A stretch of 64,000 nt of DNA from Acinetobacter sp. YWS30-1 (GTDB lineage Bacteria; Pseudomonadota; Gammaproteobacteria; Pseudomonadales; Moraxellaceae). The DNA is taken from contig NZ_CP114606.1 of NCBI RefSeq assembly GCF_033558715.1, positions 620,001-684,000 on the forward strand, read 5' to 3'. Made by a program: the position numbers and the translations under genes. How positions within the stretch are numbered: position 1 is the stretch's first letter; every line of letters begins with the position of its first letter. The notes beneath the pieces were generated by a model. It saw only the letters and a list, made by a program, of their open reading frames with translations. It did no database searches and was not told the DNA's origin. Shown in pieces: positions 1 through 8,843 of the stretch.

Positions 1-1
1 A

Positions 2-196
2 TTTGAACTATTGCCAACAGACTGGTTGTCACTGATTGCACGTAACTTAAGTACCAATCTATATCAGGCGGTATTTGCAGCAGGAGATGAGTTTTTTCTG
101 GAGACTGCCCGGACAGCGGAAGGTCTTATGCCACCTGCGCATCCACAATTTTATAAACGTTTTGGTGGTTTAAAGCAGCCGGAATTGACCTTTTAA
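2..196 (+). CDS. paaX: PaaX-type phenylacetate repressor, C-terminal end (partial)
   Basis: The frame is open from base 2 and ends at a TAA at 194-196, so only about 64 C-terminal residues are present; the TTG at 11 is not a real start. The residues LLPTDWLS, the conserved spacing to PPAHPQF and the KRF near the end resemble the C-terminus of PaaX, the GntR-like repressor of phenylacetate degradation that is relieved by phenylacetyl-CoA. The gene 42 bases downstream is paaY, its usual partner, which supports the call. The DNA-binding part lies outside the window. Confidence 0.7.
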   Translation, partial: FELLPTDWLSLIARNLSTNLYQAVFAAGDEFFLETARTAEGLMPPAHPQFYKRFGGLKQPELTF

Positions 197-238
197 TATT
201 TAAAAAAATCATGAATGTAATAGCTCAAGGAGGAGTCT

Positions 239-838
239 ATGCCATGTTATGCGATTGATGGGGTGATTCCTGTCGTCAGCCCTGAAGCTTATATCCATCC
301 TACGGCTGTGCTGATCGGTGATGTGATCATTGAAGCCGGAGTTTATATTGGTCCGTTCGCTTCGCTGCGTGCCGATTTTGGCCGGATTCATATCCAGAAA
401 AATGCCAATGTCCAAGACTCCTGTACCATCCATGGATTTCCGGACAGTGTGACCTTGGTTGAAGAATATGGCCATGTCGGTCATGGTGCCATTCTGCATG
501 GCTGCGTGGTACGAAAAAATGCCCTGATCGGTATGAATAGTGTGATTCTGGATGAGGCCGAAATCGGGGAGAATGTCATTGTTGGGGCCAACAGTACAGT
601 CAAGGCTAAATTCAAAGTACCAGCAAATAATCTGGTACTTGGCAGTCCGGCGAAAGTAGTTCGTCCTTTAGAAGAAAAAGAAATTGTCTGGAAAAGCCAT
701 GGCACCGAGCAATATATCCAGCTCACTGCACGTTGTTTGAATACCTTGCAGGAAGTAGAAGCTTTAACTGAAGATTCCGCAGAGCGACGTGATTATCAGA
801 ACTTTAAAGCGGATTATCAGATCAAGCAAAATAGTTAA
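239..838 (+). CDS. paaY: PaaY, hexapeptide-repeat thioesterase of phenylacetate degradation
   Basis: 199-residue left-handed beta-helix protein of the gamma-carbonic-anhydrase/CaiE-PaaY family. PaaY is known as a thioesterase that clears stalled CoA esters from the phenylacetate pathway. Hexapeptide repeats run from about residue 10 to 150. The three histidines expected to bind the metal are H65 (CTIHG), H82 and H87 (GHVGHGAILHG). The start is clear: AGGAGG at 228-233 lies 5 bases before the ATG. It follows paaX by 42 bases, so the two are probably cotranscribed at the end of the paa cluster. Close relatives are carbonic-anhydrase-like proteins of unknown substrate, but the paaX neighbour favours PaaY. 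Confidence 0.85.
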   Translation: MPCYAIDGVIPVVSPEAYIHPTAVLIGDVIIEAGVYIGPFASLRADFGRIHIQKNANVQDSCTIHGFPDSVTLVEEYGHVGHGAILHGCVVRKNALIGMNSVILDEAEIGENVIVGANSTVKAKFKVPANNLVLGSPAKVVRPLEEKEIVWKSHGTEQYIQLTARCLNTLQEVEALTEDSAERRDYQNFKADYQIKQNS

Positions 839-979
839 ACTCGCTGATTTTTCAAAACTATAAATAATTAAAATACGCTAATTTTTTAGTTTTAAAAATT
901 ATTGGAAATGAAACTAAATTACTATTGCCGCCTTTCTGGATCGAGTTAAGCTGTGAGAAAACAGGTCAGGAAAGTGCAG

Positions 980-1759
980 ATGGAAAGTCAGGAATTTAAA
1001 GACCATTTCTCCCAGCAGTCCCAAGATTATGCCTTGTTTCGCCCGCATTATCCGGATGTTTTGGGAAAGATATTGGCAGAGTTGGCACCGAGTACGAAAG
1101 TAGCTTTAGATGTTGGCTGTGGCTCAGGACAGTTTTCAGGGGTTTTGGCACATTATTTTGATCAGGTGATTGCCATTGATGCGAGTAGTGAACAAATCGC
1201 ACAGGCCCAACCTCATCCGAAAATTCAATATCATCAGGCCTTAGCCGAAGAAATCCCATGTGTTGACCAGAGTGTGGATCTGATTTCAGTTGCACAGGCT
1301 GCACATTGGCTGGATCTGGACAAGTTCTATGCGGAGGTTCGCCGTATTGCAAAACCCAATGCCATTCTGGCTCTTATTAGTTATGGGGTATTCAGCATCG
1401 ATGAAGAACATCTGAATCATTATTTCAGACATTTTTATGAAGTGACCATTGCGCCCTATTGGGCACCTGAACGTCGCCATGTCGATGAAGGATACAAAAA
1501 TCTGCCATTTCCATTTCAGGAAATTTCTGTGCAGCCGCCGGTATTACAAGTCGAGTGGAACTTTTACCAACTGATAGGCTATATGAGTACCTGGTCAGCC
1601 GTAAAAGCAGCCACCCAGGCACTCGGACATAATCCGCTGAATGTACTGGCAGATGCCTTATTGCCAGAATGGGAAGATCCAGAATTGCCCCGGGTGGTGA
1701 GTTGGCCGCTATCGCTACGAGTGGGAAGGATAAATCCAGATAAAGGAATGGATAATTAA
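980..1759 (+). CDS. class I SAM-dependent methyltransferase
   Basis: About 259 residues. The SAM-binding motif I is LDVGCGSGQFS near residue 50, followed by the acidic strand-2 end IAIDAS and the later AQAAHWLDL, as in the Methyltransf_11 family of small-molecule methyltransferases that includes yeast Crg1/trans-aconitate-like enzymes. The substrate cannot be told. An upstream in-frame GTG at 953 exists, but the ATG at 980 has AGGAAAG a few bases before it and begins at the conserved part, so I prefer it. The gene stands alone, followed at once by a terminator hairpin shared with the convergent gene. Confidence 0.75.
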   Translation: MESQEFKDHFSQQSQDYALFRPHYPDVLGKILAELAPSTKVALDVGCGSGQFSGVLAHYFDQVIAIDASSEQIAQAQPHPKIQYHQALAEEIPCVDQSVDLISVAQAAHWLDLDKFYAEVRRIAKPNAILALISYGVFSIDEEHLNHYFRHFYEVTIAPYWAPERRHVDEGYKNLPFPFQEISVQPPVLQVEWNFYQLIGYMSTWSAVKAATQALGHNPLNVLADALLPEWEDPELPRVVSWPLSLRVGRINPDKGMDN

Positions 1760-1762
1760 ATA

Positions 1763-1788
1763 AAAAGCCCAGTCTTAGCTGGGCTTTT
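1763..1788. terminator. bidirectional intrinsic terminator
   Basis: Perfect 10-base arms AAAAGCCCAG and CTGGGCTTTT around a 6-base loop, with an A-run on one side and a T-run on the other. It lies between the convergent methyltransferase and the CcsA/YpjD-like gene and can serve both. Confidence 0.85.
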
Positions 1789-1814
1789 ATAATACCGATC
1801 GAAGATCAATCAGC

Positions 1815-2624
1815 TTATTTATTTAACAGCATTTCTAGCACAAATTTGGAACCGATAAAGCCGAGCGCCAGCAGGCCAAACCCAAGCAGGGTAAAGCGCA
1901 CTGCTTTCTGACCACGCCAGCCAAATTTCCAGTGGCCGATCAGTAATGCACCATAAACCAGCCAGGACACAATACTAAAGGCAGTCTTATGGGCCAGATG
2001 CTGGGCAAAGAAATTATCGATGGTAAAGAAGCCGAAACCCAATGCCAGTGTCAGTAAAATGAAACCGGTCATCAGCATATCGAACAATAAAGATTCCATA
2101 TCCTGATAGGAGGGCAACAGATTCACCCAAACCCGACGTTTCTGTTTTTTCTTCAGTTCACGATCCTGAAACCGCAAAATGACGGCCTGAATCGTCGCCA
2201 TCAATAACACAGCATAAGCGGATAGGGACAAGATAATATGAATATCAAGACCTAGGGAATTCTGTGCAATGACTTTCGCTGGCTGGGTAAAACTGAAACC
2301 GAGAATCAGGCCGGTCGCAGCGACGGGAATACCAATCAGGTTTAGCGCAATAATCGGCCGATAGGTACTGTAAATGATACTTAGCAGTAGCATTAGCCCT
2401 GAAGTAAAGGAAAGTAAGGCGAATACATCATAATTCATCCCCATCGGGGTATACATGTCACCTGATAAAACCAAAGCATGCAGTACCAGTCCGACTAAAG
2501 CTGTTAAGCCGACAAACCATTGATTTGGAGTACGTTTAGTCATTAAATGAATGAACAGATACCAAAAAGAGGAGGTATAAGCGATTAATGCTAAGATCGT
2601 GTAAACCAAGGGTAGGCTAAGCAT
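1815..2624 (-). CDS. CcsA/YpjD-family inner-membrane cytochrome c assembly-like protein
   Basis: 269 residues with about eight hydrophobic helices and short loops. The pattern matches the YpjD/HemX branch of the cytochrome c assembly (CcsA/CcmC) family, including a conserved region with HIILSLSAYAVLL and a helix with AHKTAFSIVSWLVYG; histidines in these helices are possible heme ligands. In many gammaproteobacteria ypjD sits next to and divergent from ffh, as here (138 bases between starts). The family is named for cytochrome c maturation, but the role of YpjD itself is not settled, so a heme-related membrane role is inference. Confidence 0.75.
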   Translation of the reverse strand: MLSLPLVYTILALIAYTSSFWYLFIHLMTKRTPNQWFVGLTALVGLVLHALVLSGDMYTPMGMNYDVFALLSFTSGLMLLLSIIYSTYRPIIALNLIGIPVAATGLILGFSFTQPAKVIAQNSLGLDIHIILSLSAYAVLLMATIQAVILRFQDRELKKKQKRRVWVNLLPSYQDMESLLFDMLMTGFILLTLALGFGFFTIDNFFAQHLAHKTAFSIVSWLVYGALLIGHWKFGWRGQKAVRFTLLGFGLLALGFIGSKFVLEMLLNK

Positions 2625-2762
2625 GTCAAACCTTTTTAAGGGTGATGAATATTCATTTATATAAATTCAGTGCGAACTACAGTATCCTATAGCATTCTAT
2701 GCATAAATTTTCTATTTTAAGAAACAATTTTTTGCTACTGGCTATTTTAAGCGGATTTTGCA

Positions 2763-4169
2763 ATGTTTGATACCTTAACAGAACGACTCACGCAGAGTTT
2801 AAGAAATGTTACTGGCTCAGGGCAGCTAACCGAAGACAATATTAAAGATACGTTACGTGAAGTACGTATGGCACTTCTTGAAGCCGACGTTGCGTTACCT
2901 GTAACTCGTGAATTTATCGCGAAAGTTAAGGAAGAAGCATTAGGCCAGGAAGTGATGACTCAGTTATCACCAGGGCAAGCCTTCGTCAAAATCGTCTATG
3001 ACGAATTGACCAAAATGATGGGCGAGGCTAATGAAAGCCTTGACCTTGCAGCAAAACCACCGGTGGTGGTACTGCTTGCCGGTTTGCAGGGTGCGGGTAA
3101 AACCACGACTGCAGCCAAACTTGCGCGCTTCCTGCAAGAGCGTCAAAAGAAAAAAGTAGCTATGGTGTCTGCCGACGTTTATCGTCCGGCTGCGATCAAG
3201 CAGTTACAGACAGTGGCTGGTGAAGTTGGCGCGATTTTCCTTGAATCGAGTGCTACTGAAAAACCAATCAGCATCGTTAATCGTGCAATTGAACAGGCAA
3301 AAATCCAGTTTGCCGATGTGTTGATTGTCGATACCGCAGGTCGTCTGCATATCGATGACGATATGATGGAAGAGATTAAAGAGCTGCATGCAGCGATTAA
3401 TCCGACTGAAACCCTATTCGTGGTTGATGCCATGACCGGTCAGGATGCGGCAAATACGGCCAAAGCATTTAACGATGCGCTTCCTTTGACGGGTGTGATC
3501 CTGACCAAAACCGATGGTGATGCGCGTGGTGGTGCAGCACTGTCTGTTCGTGCGATTACTGGCAAGCCAATCAAGTTCCTCGGTATGGGCGAAAAACTGG
3601 ATGCGCTTGAGCCATTCCATCCGGAACGTGTGGCACAGCGTATTCTGGGCATGGGTGACGTGCTTTCTTTGGTCGAAGAAGTTGAACGCAAAATCGACAA
3701 AGAAAAAGCCGAGAAAATGGCGAAGAAATTGCAGAAAGGTGGTAGCTTCAACTTTGAAGATATGCTGATGCAATTCGAGCAGATGAACAAGATGGGCGGC
3801 ATGATGGGCTTCCTGGACAAACTTCCAGGCATGAGCAATTCTGGTATTCAAGATGCGATTGCGCAGGCGAATCCTGAAAAGCAAGTGAAGAAAATGGAAG
3901 CGATTATCCAGTCGATGACCATTAAGGAACGTCGTAACCCTGACCTGATGAATCCAAGCCGTAAAAAGCGTATTGCGGCAGGTTGCGGTATGGAAGTGTC
4001 AGAAGTCAACAAGCTGATCAAACAGCATGCGCAAATGGCGAAGATGATGAAGAAATTTGCTAATCCGTCGGGTATGGCAAAAATGATGAAATCACTGAGC
4101 GGTCTGCAAAAACAGTTTGGTGGTGGCGGTGGCATGGGTCCACTGTTCGGCGGGAACGACAAAAAATAA
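2763..4169 (+). CDS. ffh: signal recognition particle GTPase Ffh
   Basis: 468-residue protein subunit of the SRP, which binds 4.5S RNA and signal sequences of nascent membrane proteins and docks with FtsY. The N domain occupies about residues 1-90. The G domain carries the P-loop GLQGAGKTTT, the DTAGRLHID motif, TKTDGDARGG and the GMGEKLDALEPF closing region. The M domain from about residue 325 is methionine-rich (QFEQMNKMGGMMGFLDKLPG) and ends in a glycine-rich tail GGGGGMGPLFGG. The length is normal for the family. A terminator follows within 15 bases. No ffs RNA gene is seen nearby. Confidence 0.97.
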   Translation: MFDTLTERLTQSLRNVTGSGQLTEDNIKDTLREVRMALLEADVALPVTREFIAKVKEEALGQEVMTQLSPGQAFVKIVYDELTKMMGEANESLDLAAKPPVVVLLAGLQGAGKTTTAAKLARFLQERQKKKVAMVSADVYRPAAIKQLQTVAGEVGAIFLESSATEKPISIVNRAIEQAKIQFADVLIVDTAGRLHIDDDMMEEIKELHAAINPTETLFVVDAMTGQDAANTAKAFNDALPLTGVILTKTDGDARGGAALSVRAITGKPIKFLGMGEKLDALEPFHPERVAQRILGMGDVLSLVEEVERKIDKEKAEKMAKKLQKGGSFNFEDMLMQFEQMNKMGGMMGFLDKLPGMSNSGIQDAIAQANPEKQVKKMEAIIQSMTIKERRNPDLMNPSRKKRIAAGCGMEVSEVNKLIKQHAQMAKMMKKFANPSGMAKMMKSLSGLQKQFGGGGGMGPLFGGNDKK

Positions 4170-4183
4170 ATGTTTTAAGTAAG

Positions 4184-4208
4184 AAAGGCGCGTATAGCGC
4201 CTTTTTTA
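4184..4208 (+). terminator. intrinsic terminator after ffh
   Basis: Arms AAAGGCGC and GCGCCTTT around a short GTATA loop, followed by a run of T, 15 bases after the ffh stop. Confidence 0.85.
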
Positions 4209-4328
4209 TTGTCTGTATTTTCTTTTATATCCAGTTTAAACAAAACAACATTTGCTTACCCAAATTTCTAGAAAAATCAGGCAGACTCGAAAACATTCGA
4301 AATAAAATAATATAGAAGGATGTATCTA

Positions 4329-4904
4329 ATGACTCAAGTGATTGTGGTGCATGGCTATACCGCAAGTCCTGAAGAAAACTGGTTTCCATGGATTCAGGAA
4401 AAAGCCCAGCAGGAACATGTCAGCTTGAAAGTACTCAGACTTGACCCGTCAACTACGCCAAAATTAGAGGTCTGGGAACAGCAAATGCGTGAACAGATTG
4501 ACGGGATTGACGAAAACAGTATTTTTATTGCACATAGCTTGGGATGTCTGGCTGCATTACATTATTTAAGTCGCGAATTAAAAAATCAGAGAATTAAACA
4601 ACTGGTATTAGTGGCCGGTTTCAATGGCAGACTGGGACGTCTGGAAGAAGTTAATCCGTTCATTGACGTGGCTGAAGTGGATTTTGATTTACTAAAACGC
4701 CAGATTGATGAACGTGTAGTGATTTATTCGGAAGGTGATGATCGGGTTCAGCCTGACTTTAGTTTGGAACAGGCGGAAAGTCTGGATGCAATCGTAGTCT
4801 GTGCCGAACATCAAGGGCATTTCATTAATTCTCAAGGCTGTATTGAACTGCCAGAAGTCTGGCGAGTGATTCAGCCTTATCTGATCCAATCTTCCACTGA
4901 ATAG
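4329..4904 (+). CDS. RBBP9/YdeN-family serine hydrolase
   Basis: 191-residue small alpha/beta hydrolase. The oxyanion-side motif VVHGYTASPEENWFPW opens the protein, the nucleophile elbow is AHSLGC (Ser about residue 70), the acid is in EGDDRVQPD and the base in EHQGHFIN, so the catalytic triad is complete. Family members are carboxylesterase-like enzymes, mostly of unknown substrate. I chose the ATG at 4329 because GAAGGA at 4315-4320 lies 8 bases before it; the ATG at 4320 overlaps that ribosome site. A paralogue lacking the nucleophile follows at 5042. Confidence 0.8.
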   Translation: MTQVIVVHGYTASPEENWFPWIQEKAQQEHVSLKVLRLDPSTTPKLEVWEQQMREQIDGIDENSIFIAHSLGCLAALHYLSRELKNQRIKQLVLVAGFNGRLGRLEEVNPFIDVAEVDFDLLKRQIDERVVIYSEGDDRVQPDFSLEQAESLDAIVVCAEHQGHFINSQGCIELPEVWRVIQPYLIQSSTE

Positions 4905-5041
4905 GGAGGATGATGAACAGATTGGTTCAATGATGACAGGATGAAGTTGAATAAGGAATATTGAATTTCATCCGCTAATAAATAATTAAAAACTTAACTT
5001 TTGTCGGAGCATTTTGCTCTCAATATAATAAGTACAATGCT

Positions 5042-5647
5042 ATGAAAAATATAACGAAGAAAGTCTATATCGTGCCTGACTATCAGGCGACCTCAAATGA
5101 CCACTGGTATCCGTGGTTGAGCCGGCAGATCAAAGACGCGGGATTCGAGGCCAAACGGATCATGCTGGCTAATCCCTTTCAACCTGATCTGGAAGAATGG
5201 CAGCACAACCTGAAACTGCAGATTCCGCACCTAGATGAGCATAGTTTTATTGTTGCGCATGGCCTGGGTGGCTTGAGTGCTCTAAAGTTTCTTGAAGAAC
5301 ACTATAGCCGTACACAATTGAAAATTGGCGGGCTCATATTAGTCGCAGCTTTTGATACACCCCTGGTGGCCTGGTCGGAACTGAATAAAATGGTGCAGGC
5401 AGTAAAGCTAGATCTGAACAATCTATCACATGGTGCCAAACGCTTTGTAATGCTGCTTTCCAGCAATGATCCTTATGTACCTGCACCGATTTCACTGCGT
5501 TTGGGCCATAGCCTGAATGCACAGATTTTTGAAATCAAAAATGCAGGGCATTTTAACAAGCTGGATGGCTATGCCGATTTTTCAAAGTTGCTCGAGCTGC
5601 TCAAACTGTGTCTGGCAAATGATCTGCAAAATGCTGCAGGCCTTTAA
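5042..5647 (+). CDS. RBBP9/YdeN-like paralogue without the nucleophilic serine
   Basis: 201 residues, same fold family as the preceding gene: [15 protein letters not shown] aligns with the start of its neighbour, [10 protein letters not shown] with the acid loop and [10 protein letters not shown] with the histidine loop. At the nucleophile elbow, however, it reads AHGLGG where the neighbour has AHSLGC, so the serine is replaced by glycine. It should not be an active serine hydrolase unless another residue serves. Binding or regulatory function is possible; this is inference. It is 137 bases downstream of its paralogue and its 3' end overlaps the convergent coaX by 47 bases. Confidence 0.7.
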   Translation: MKNITKKVYIVPDYQATSNDHWYPWLSRQIKDAGFEAKRIMLANPFQPDLEEWQHNLKLQIPHLDEHSFIVAHGLGGLSALKFLEEHYSRTQLKIGGLILVAAFDTPLVAWSELNKMVQAVKLDLNNLSHGAKRFVMLLSSNDPYVPAPISLRLGHSLNAQIFEIKNAGHFNKLDGYADFSKLLELLKLCLANDLQNAAGL

Positions 5648-6341
5648 GTAATAAGTCTGGTTCAATAATAGGCTGAAACCGTTCGAGATGCTGGGCAAAC
5701 AGCGCAGCATCTCCACCAGTCAGGATCAACTGTGCCGGAAAATCTTGCAGTACTTTTTCAATGGTGCTGAGCAGACCGAATAAAATGCCATGATGCACGG
5801 CATCAATGGTATTGCGCCCAGGACTGAGTTCCTCGAAAGCTGCATCCGGGATTTTAATGCCTTTGGTATTCTGGATCAGGGAATCGCGTTGTAAATACAG
5901 ATTCGGCAGGATATAACCGCCGAGATGTTTCTGACCTTGGGCTAGATCAATGGTCAGGGCAGTCCCGCAGCTAATTACACAATAATTTTTCTCAGCTGAC
6001 TTGGCAACGGCCAGCACCTGCAACCAGCGGTCAATCCCAAGCTGGGAAGGATCATCATAGCCACAGATCAAACCGGCATAGCGTGCCTGTACCGTGGCAA
6101 AAACTACAGGAATGTTCAGGCAGGTCAAAATCGATTGAATTCGGACATTATTTGCTTTGTCTAGTACTGAAGAAATTCCGACCTGATGCAAGCCCAAACT
6201 CTTAAAATGCTGAATCAGACCGAGAAGTAAGTCGGCAGGGGATTGCAAATGCATTTCCGCAGCATGTTCAATGATCTGGTTCTGCTCCGTAATCCAGTAC
6301 TTGAGTCGTGTATTGCCGATATCCAGCCATAGTTTTTTCAT
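5601..6341 (-). CDS. coaX: type III pantothenate kinase CoaX
   Basis: 246 residues. It phosphorylates pantothenate, the first step of coenzyme A synthesis. Visible motifs are the N-terminal phosphate loop [10 protein letters not shown], the pantothenate/dimer region [21 protein letters not shown] and the late LTGGDAALF, all typical of the ASKHA-fold type III enzyme, which is not related to E. coli CoaA. It lies 14 bases after birA, likely in one operon, an arrangement common in Acinetobacter and Pseudomonas. Its 3' end overlaps the convergent hydrolase-like gene. Confidence 0.92.
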   Translation of the reverse strand: MKKLWLDIGNTRLKYWITEQNQIIEHAAEMHLQSPADLLLGLIQHFKSLGLHQVGISSVLDKANNVRIQSILTCLNIPVVFATVQARYAGLICGYDDPSQLGIDRWLQVLAVAKSAEKNYCVISCGTALTIDLAQGQKHLGGYILPNLYLQRDSLIQNTKGIKIPDAAFEELSPGRNTIDAVHHGILFGLLSTIEKVLQDFPAQLILTGGDAALFAQHLERFQPIIEPDLLLKGLQHFADHLPDTV

Positions 6342-6355
6342 TGAATGATGCCTGT

Positions 6356-7111
6356 TCAGCCACCGTTTTTAAGACGGAGTTGCCCCTGATAAAATGTCTG
6401 CGTACCTGCATCCGTTTCGATAATGACCGCACCATCGTCTTGAATGCCGAGGAAAGTTCCGGAATATTGGCCTTGAATATCGGTAAATTCAACTGTTTGC
6501 TGGAAAAATGCAGCATATTGGTTAAACCGTGCTGGCAGATTCTGACTACCATAATTAAACCATTCACCCGCTTGTTGAATAGCCAGATACAACTCGGCAA
6601 TCAGATCTACACGTGAAGCATGCGGTAGTCCCAATTCAGTCAGAGAAGTCACCTGCTGGTCTGGAATGCTTTCCGTGAGTGGACTGACATTGATCCCGAC
6701 ACCAACTACCACCTGTTGGGTCGAAATCGGTTCAATCAGAATGCCGCCCCATTTCCCCTGCAGGCTGTACAGGTCATTGGGCCATTTCACTTGCAAGTCC
6801 AGTCCTTTTAGACTTGGCATTTGCAGGATATTTAACGCAATTTCCAGCGCCAGACGACCATCGATTGCTTTTTGTGTATGCAGCAATGTGCTTAAATAGA
6901 TGTTCCCCTCAGGAGAAATCCACTGACGTTGACGCTGTCCACGTCCTTGGGTTTGCACGCGGCTACACACCAGTACCTGTTGTACCCCTTTGGTTGCCAG
7001 TTCCCGGACATCGTCATTGGTCGATGTGGTAATGGGCTTGATCAGCAACACTTCAGGAAGCTGGCCTGCTTGACTTAAACGTTGCTGCAGTTCGCGAGTT
7101 TCTACATCCAT
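6356..7111 (-). CDS. birA: biotin--protein ligase BirA (no repressor domain)
   Basis: 251 residues. It activates biotin as biotinyl-AMP and attaches it to the carrier domain of acetyl-CoA carboxylase. The catalytic loop is [17 protein letters not shown] (residues about 57-73) and KWPNDLY contains the catalytic lysine region; a C-terminal SH3-like domain follows ([14 protein letters not shown]). There is no N-terminal winged-helix domain, unlike E. coli BirA, so it should not repress the bio operon. It is the first gene of the birA-coaX pair and its start faces the TSUP gene, with only 27 bases between starts. Confidence 0.92.
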   Translation of the reverse strand: MDVETRELQQRLSQAGQLPEVLLIKPITTSTNDDVRELATKGVQQVLVCSRVQTQGRGQRQRQWISPEGNIYLSTLLHTQKAIDGRLALEIALNILQMPSLKGLDLQVKWPNDLYSLQGKWGGILIEPISTQQVVVGVGINVSPLTESIPDQQVTSLTELGLPHASRVDLIAELYLAIQQAGEWFNYGSQNLPARFNQYAAFFQQTVEFTDIQGQYSGTFLGIQDDGAVIIETDAGTQTFYQGQLRLKNGG

Positions 7112-7138
7112 TTGAATCTAAACGTGGTAAATGTCGTT

Positions 7139-7942
7139 ATGGAGTTAATCATATATTTATTGATTGGTGCAATTGCAGGATTTGCCGCAGGCCTGTTTGG
7201 CGTTGGTGGTGGCCTGATTATCGTGCCAATTCTGTACATTGTTTTTACCCAGCTCCAGTACGATCCAAGCGTGATTATGCATATGGCAGTCGGAACTTCT
7301 CTGGCCACAATTATTGTGACCTCAATCAGTTCGGTGATGGCACATCACCAAAGAGGAGCAGTGTTATGGGATGTAGTGCGTAATCTGGCACCTGGCCTGG
7401 TCATTGGCTCATTCTTGGGAGCTGGTATTGCAGATTATTTATCGGGCCAAGGTCTGCAATTGCTGATTGGCTTCTTTGCAGTCTGGATTGCATTCAGAAT
7501 GTTTAGAGGCGTGCATTATCAGGTTGATCCGAATCAGAAATTGCCTTCAGCCGCATTACAGTTGGCAGCGGGTGGTGGCATTGGCGTGGCATCGGCCATA
7601 TTCGGGATTGGTGGCGGCAGTTTGACTGTGCCTTTCCTGAATCGTTGTGGTGTCGTCATCCAGAAAGCAGTAGCCACTTCTGCTGCCTGCGGTTTGCCGA
7701 TCGCAGTGGCTGGTGCCTTAGGTTTTATCTGGTTTGGTCAGAAAGCTGAAGTCGAAGTACCAAATACGATTGGTTATATTCATATTTATGCGTTTATTGG
7801 TATTAGTGTGATGAGTTTTATCACTGCAAAATTTGGTGCAAAAGTGGCGCATTTATTATCACCAGTTCTATTAAAAAAATGTTTTGCGGCCTTATTGACT
7901 ACAGTTGGTCTGTATTTTATCTATCAAGGCTTTACTGCCTGA
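7139..7942 (+). CDS. TSUP-family membrane transporter (TauE/SafE type)
   Basis: 267-residue inner-membrane protein with about eight helices in two homologous halves, each with the family's glycine-rich motif: GLFGVGGGLIIVP near the start and AIFGIGGGSLTVPF in the second half. TSUP proteins move small organosulfur or sulfite-like anions and some other organic anions; the substrate here is unknown. The frame is open from 7082, but that start lies inside birA on the other strand; the ATG at 7139 begins directly with the first helix (MELIIYLLIG). A terminator follows. Confidence 0.8.
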   Translation: MELIIYLLIGAIAGFAAGLFGVGGGLIIVPILYIVFTQLQYDPSVIMHMAVGTSLATIIVTSISSVMAHHQRGAVLWDVVRNLAPGLVIGSFLGAGIADYLSGQGLQLLIGFFAVWIAFRMFRGVHYQVDPNQKLPSAALQLAAGGGIGVASAIFGIGGGSLTVPFLNRCGVVIQKAVATSAACGLPIAVAGALGFIWFGQKAEVEVPNTIGYIHIYAFIGISVMSFITAKFGAKVAHLLSPVLLKKCFAALLTTVGLYFIYQGFTA

Positions 7943-7973
7943 ACTACTCATTTTTTATCAGCTAAATTTTTTG

Positions 7974-8002
7974 AGGAGAATGGGTCACTATTCTCCTTTT
8001 TC
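7974..8002 (+). terminator. intrinsic terminator after the TSUP gene
   Basis: Arms AGGAGAAT and ATTCTCCT around an 8-base loop, followed by TTTTTC. Confidence 0.75.
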
Positions 8003-8136
8003 TTTGACTGGGTTGGCTGTATAGACACAAGATTGTCTGACAATGTCAAAGTATTTTCTGCAAAAAAGCCGTTTAATAACTGAAAAGTCATCCAGAATGA
8101 CTGCACTTGCATCAATAAAAATAAGACAGGAACAGT

Positions 8137-8832
8137 ATGCAACAACAAGAAGCACACAGTTTGTCTGAACAGATTGCCAAGCATATCAGTGAACAGATTA
8201 TCCGGGGTGAACTGGTTGAAGGCGAACGCATCCAGGAACTCAGAATTGCATCGGAACTTGACGTCAGTCGGGGATCAGTCCGTGAAGCCTTGCTCTTGCT
8301 TGAACGTACCCAGCTGATTGAAATCTTCCCGCGTCGTGGCGCCATTGTTTCGGAAATGTCGGCCATGCAGGTTCGTGCCCTGTTTGACCTGACCTCTTTA
8401 TTGCTGGGGCAGATGGTACATCGCATGGCAGAGACCTGGCGCAGTCATGAGGCAGAGCGCATTCAGCTACTATTAGAACAATTGGAAGCCGAAACCCGCC
8501 AAGGCCATACCGAAAAGTTTTATGATTTGATCTTTCAGGGAATGGCCCAGCAACAGGAGATGGTCGGTAATCTTTACCTGATGCGCTACTATCAGGAACT
8601 ATTACCATCTTTACGCCGTAGCTATTTTCTGACCCTGAATATTTCAAGACGTGAGCTACAGGAATCTTTTGAATTATTTAAACTGGTGACGGAAGCGATT
8701 TTAATTCGTAAATCCCATCAGGCGACGTTATTTATGGAAGATTTTTGTCGACACTTGCGCAACCTTGTGTTGGAATCTCTGACACGGATGAAACAAATTG
8801 AACTCGCGTGGGCCAGACGCTCACGACGTTAA
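8137..8832 (+). CDS. GntR-family regulator with FCD-type ligand domain
   Basis: 231 residues. The N-terminal winged helix covers about residues 8-70 with the GntR signature GELVEGERIQELRIASEL followed by SRGSVREAL; the rest is an all-helical FCD-like domain that normally binds a carboxylate metabolite through metal. The effector and targets cannot be told from here. AGGAA lies a few bases before the ATG. It ends 11 bases before smc and may be cotranscribed with it, although a regulator-smc-zipA order need not imply joint function. Confidence 0.85.
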   Translation: MQQQEAHSLSEQIAKHISEQIIRGELVEGERIQELRIASELDVSRGSVREALLLLERTQLIEIFPRRGAIVSEMSAMQVRALFDLTSLLLGQMVHRMAETWRSHEAERIQLLLEQLEAETRQGHTEKFYDLIFQGMAQQQEMVGNLYLMRYYQELLPSLRRSYFLTLNISRRELQESFELFKLVTEAILIRKSHQATLFMEDFCRHLRNLVLESLTRMKQIELAWARRSRR

Positions 8833-8843
8833 ATCAGGACACT

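Noticed and set aside
3414..3884. Open frames antisense to ffh
   Set aside because: Shadows of the strongly biased ffh codons; no ribosome site or recognisable domain.
4905..5041. Short frame after GGGAGG-ATGATGAAC at 4905-4920
   Set aside because: The ribosome-like site touches the ATG and the frame is short with no features.
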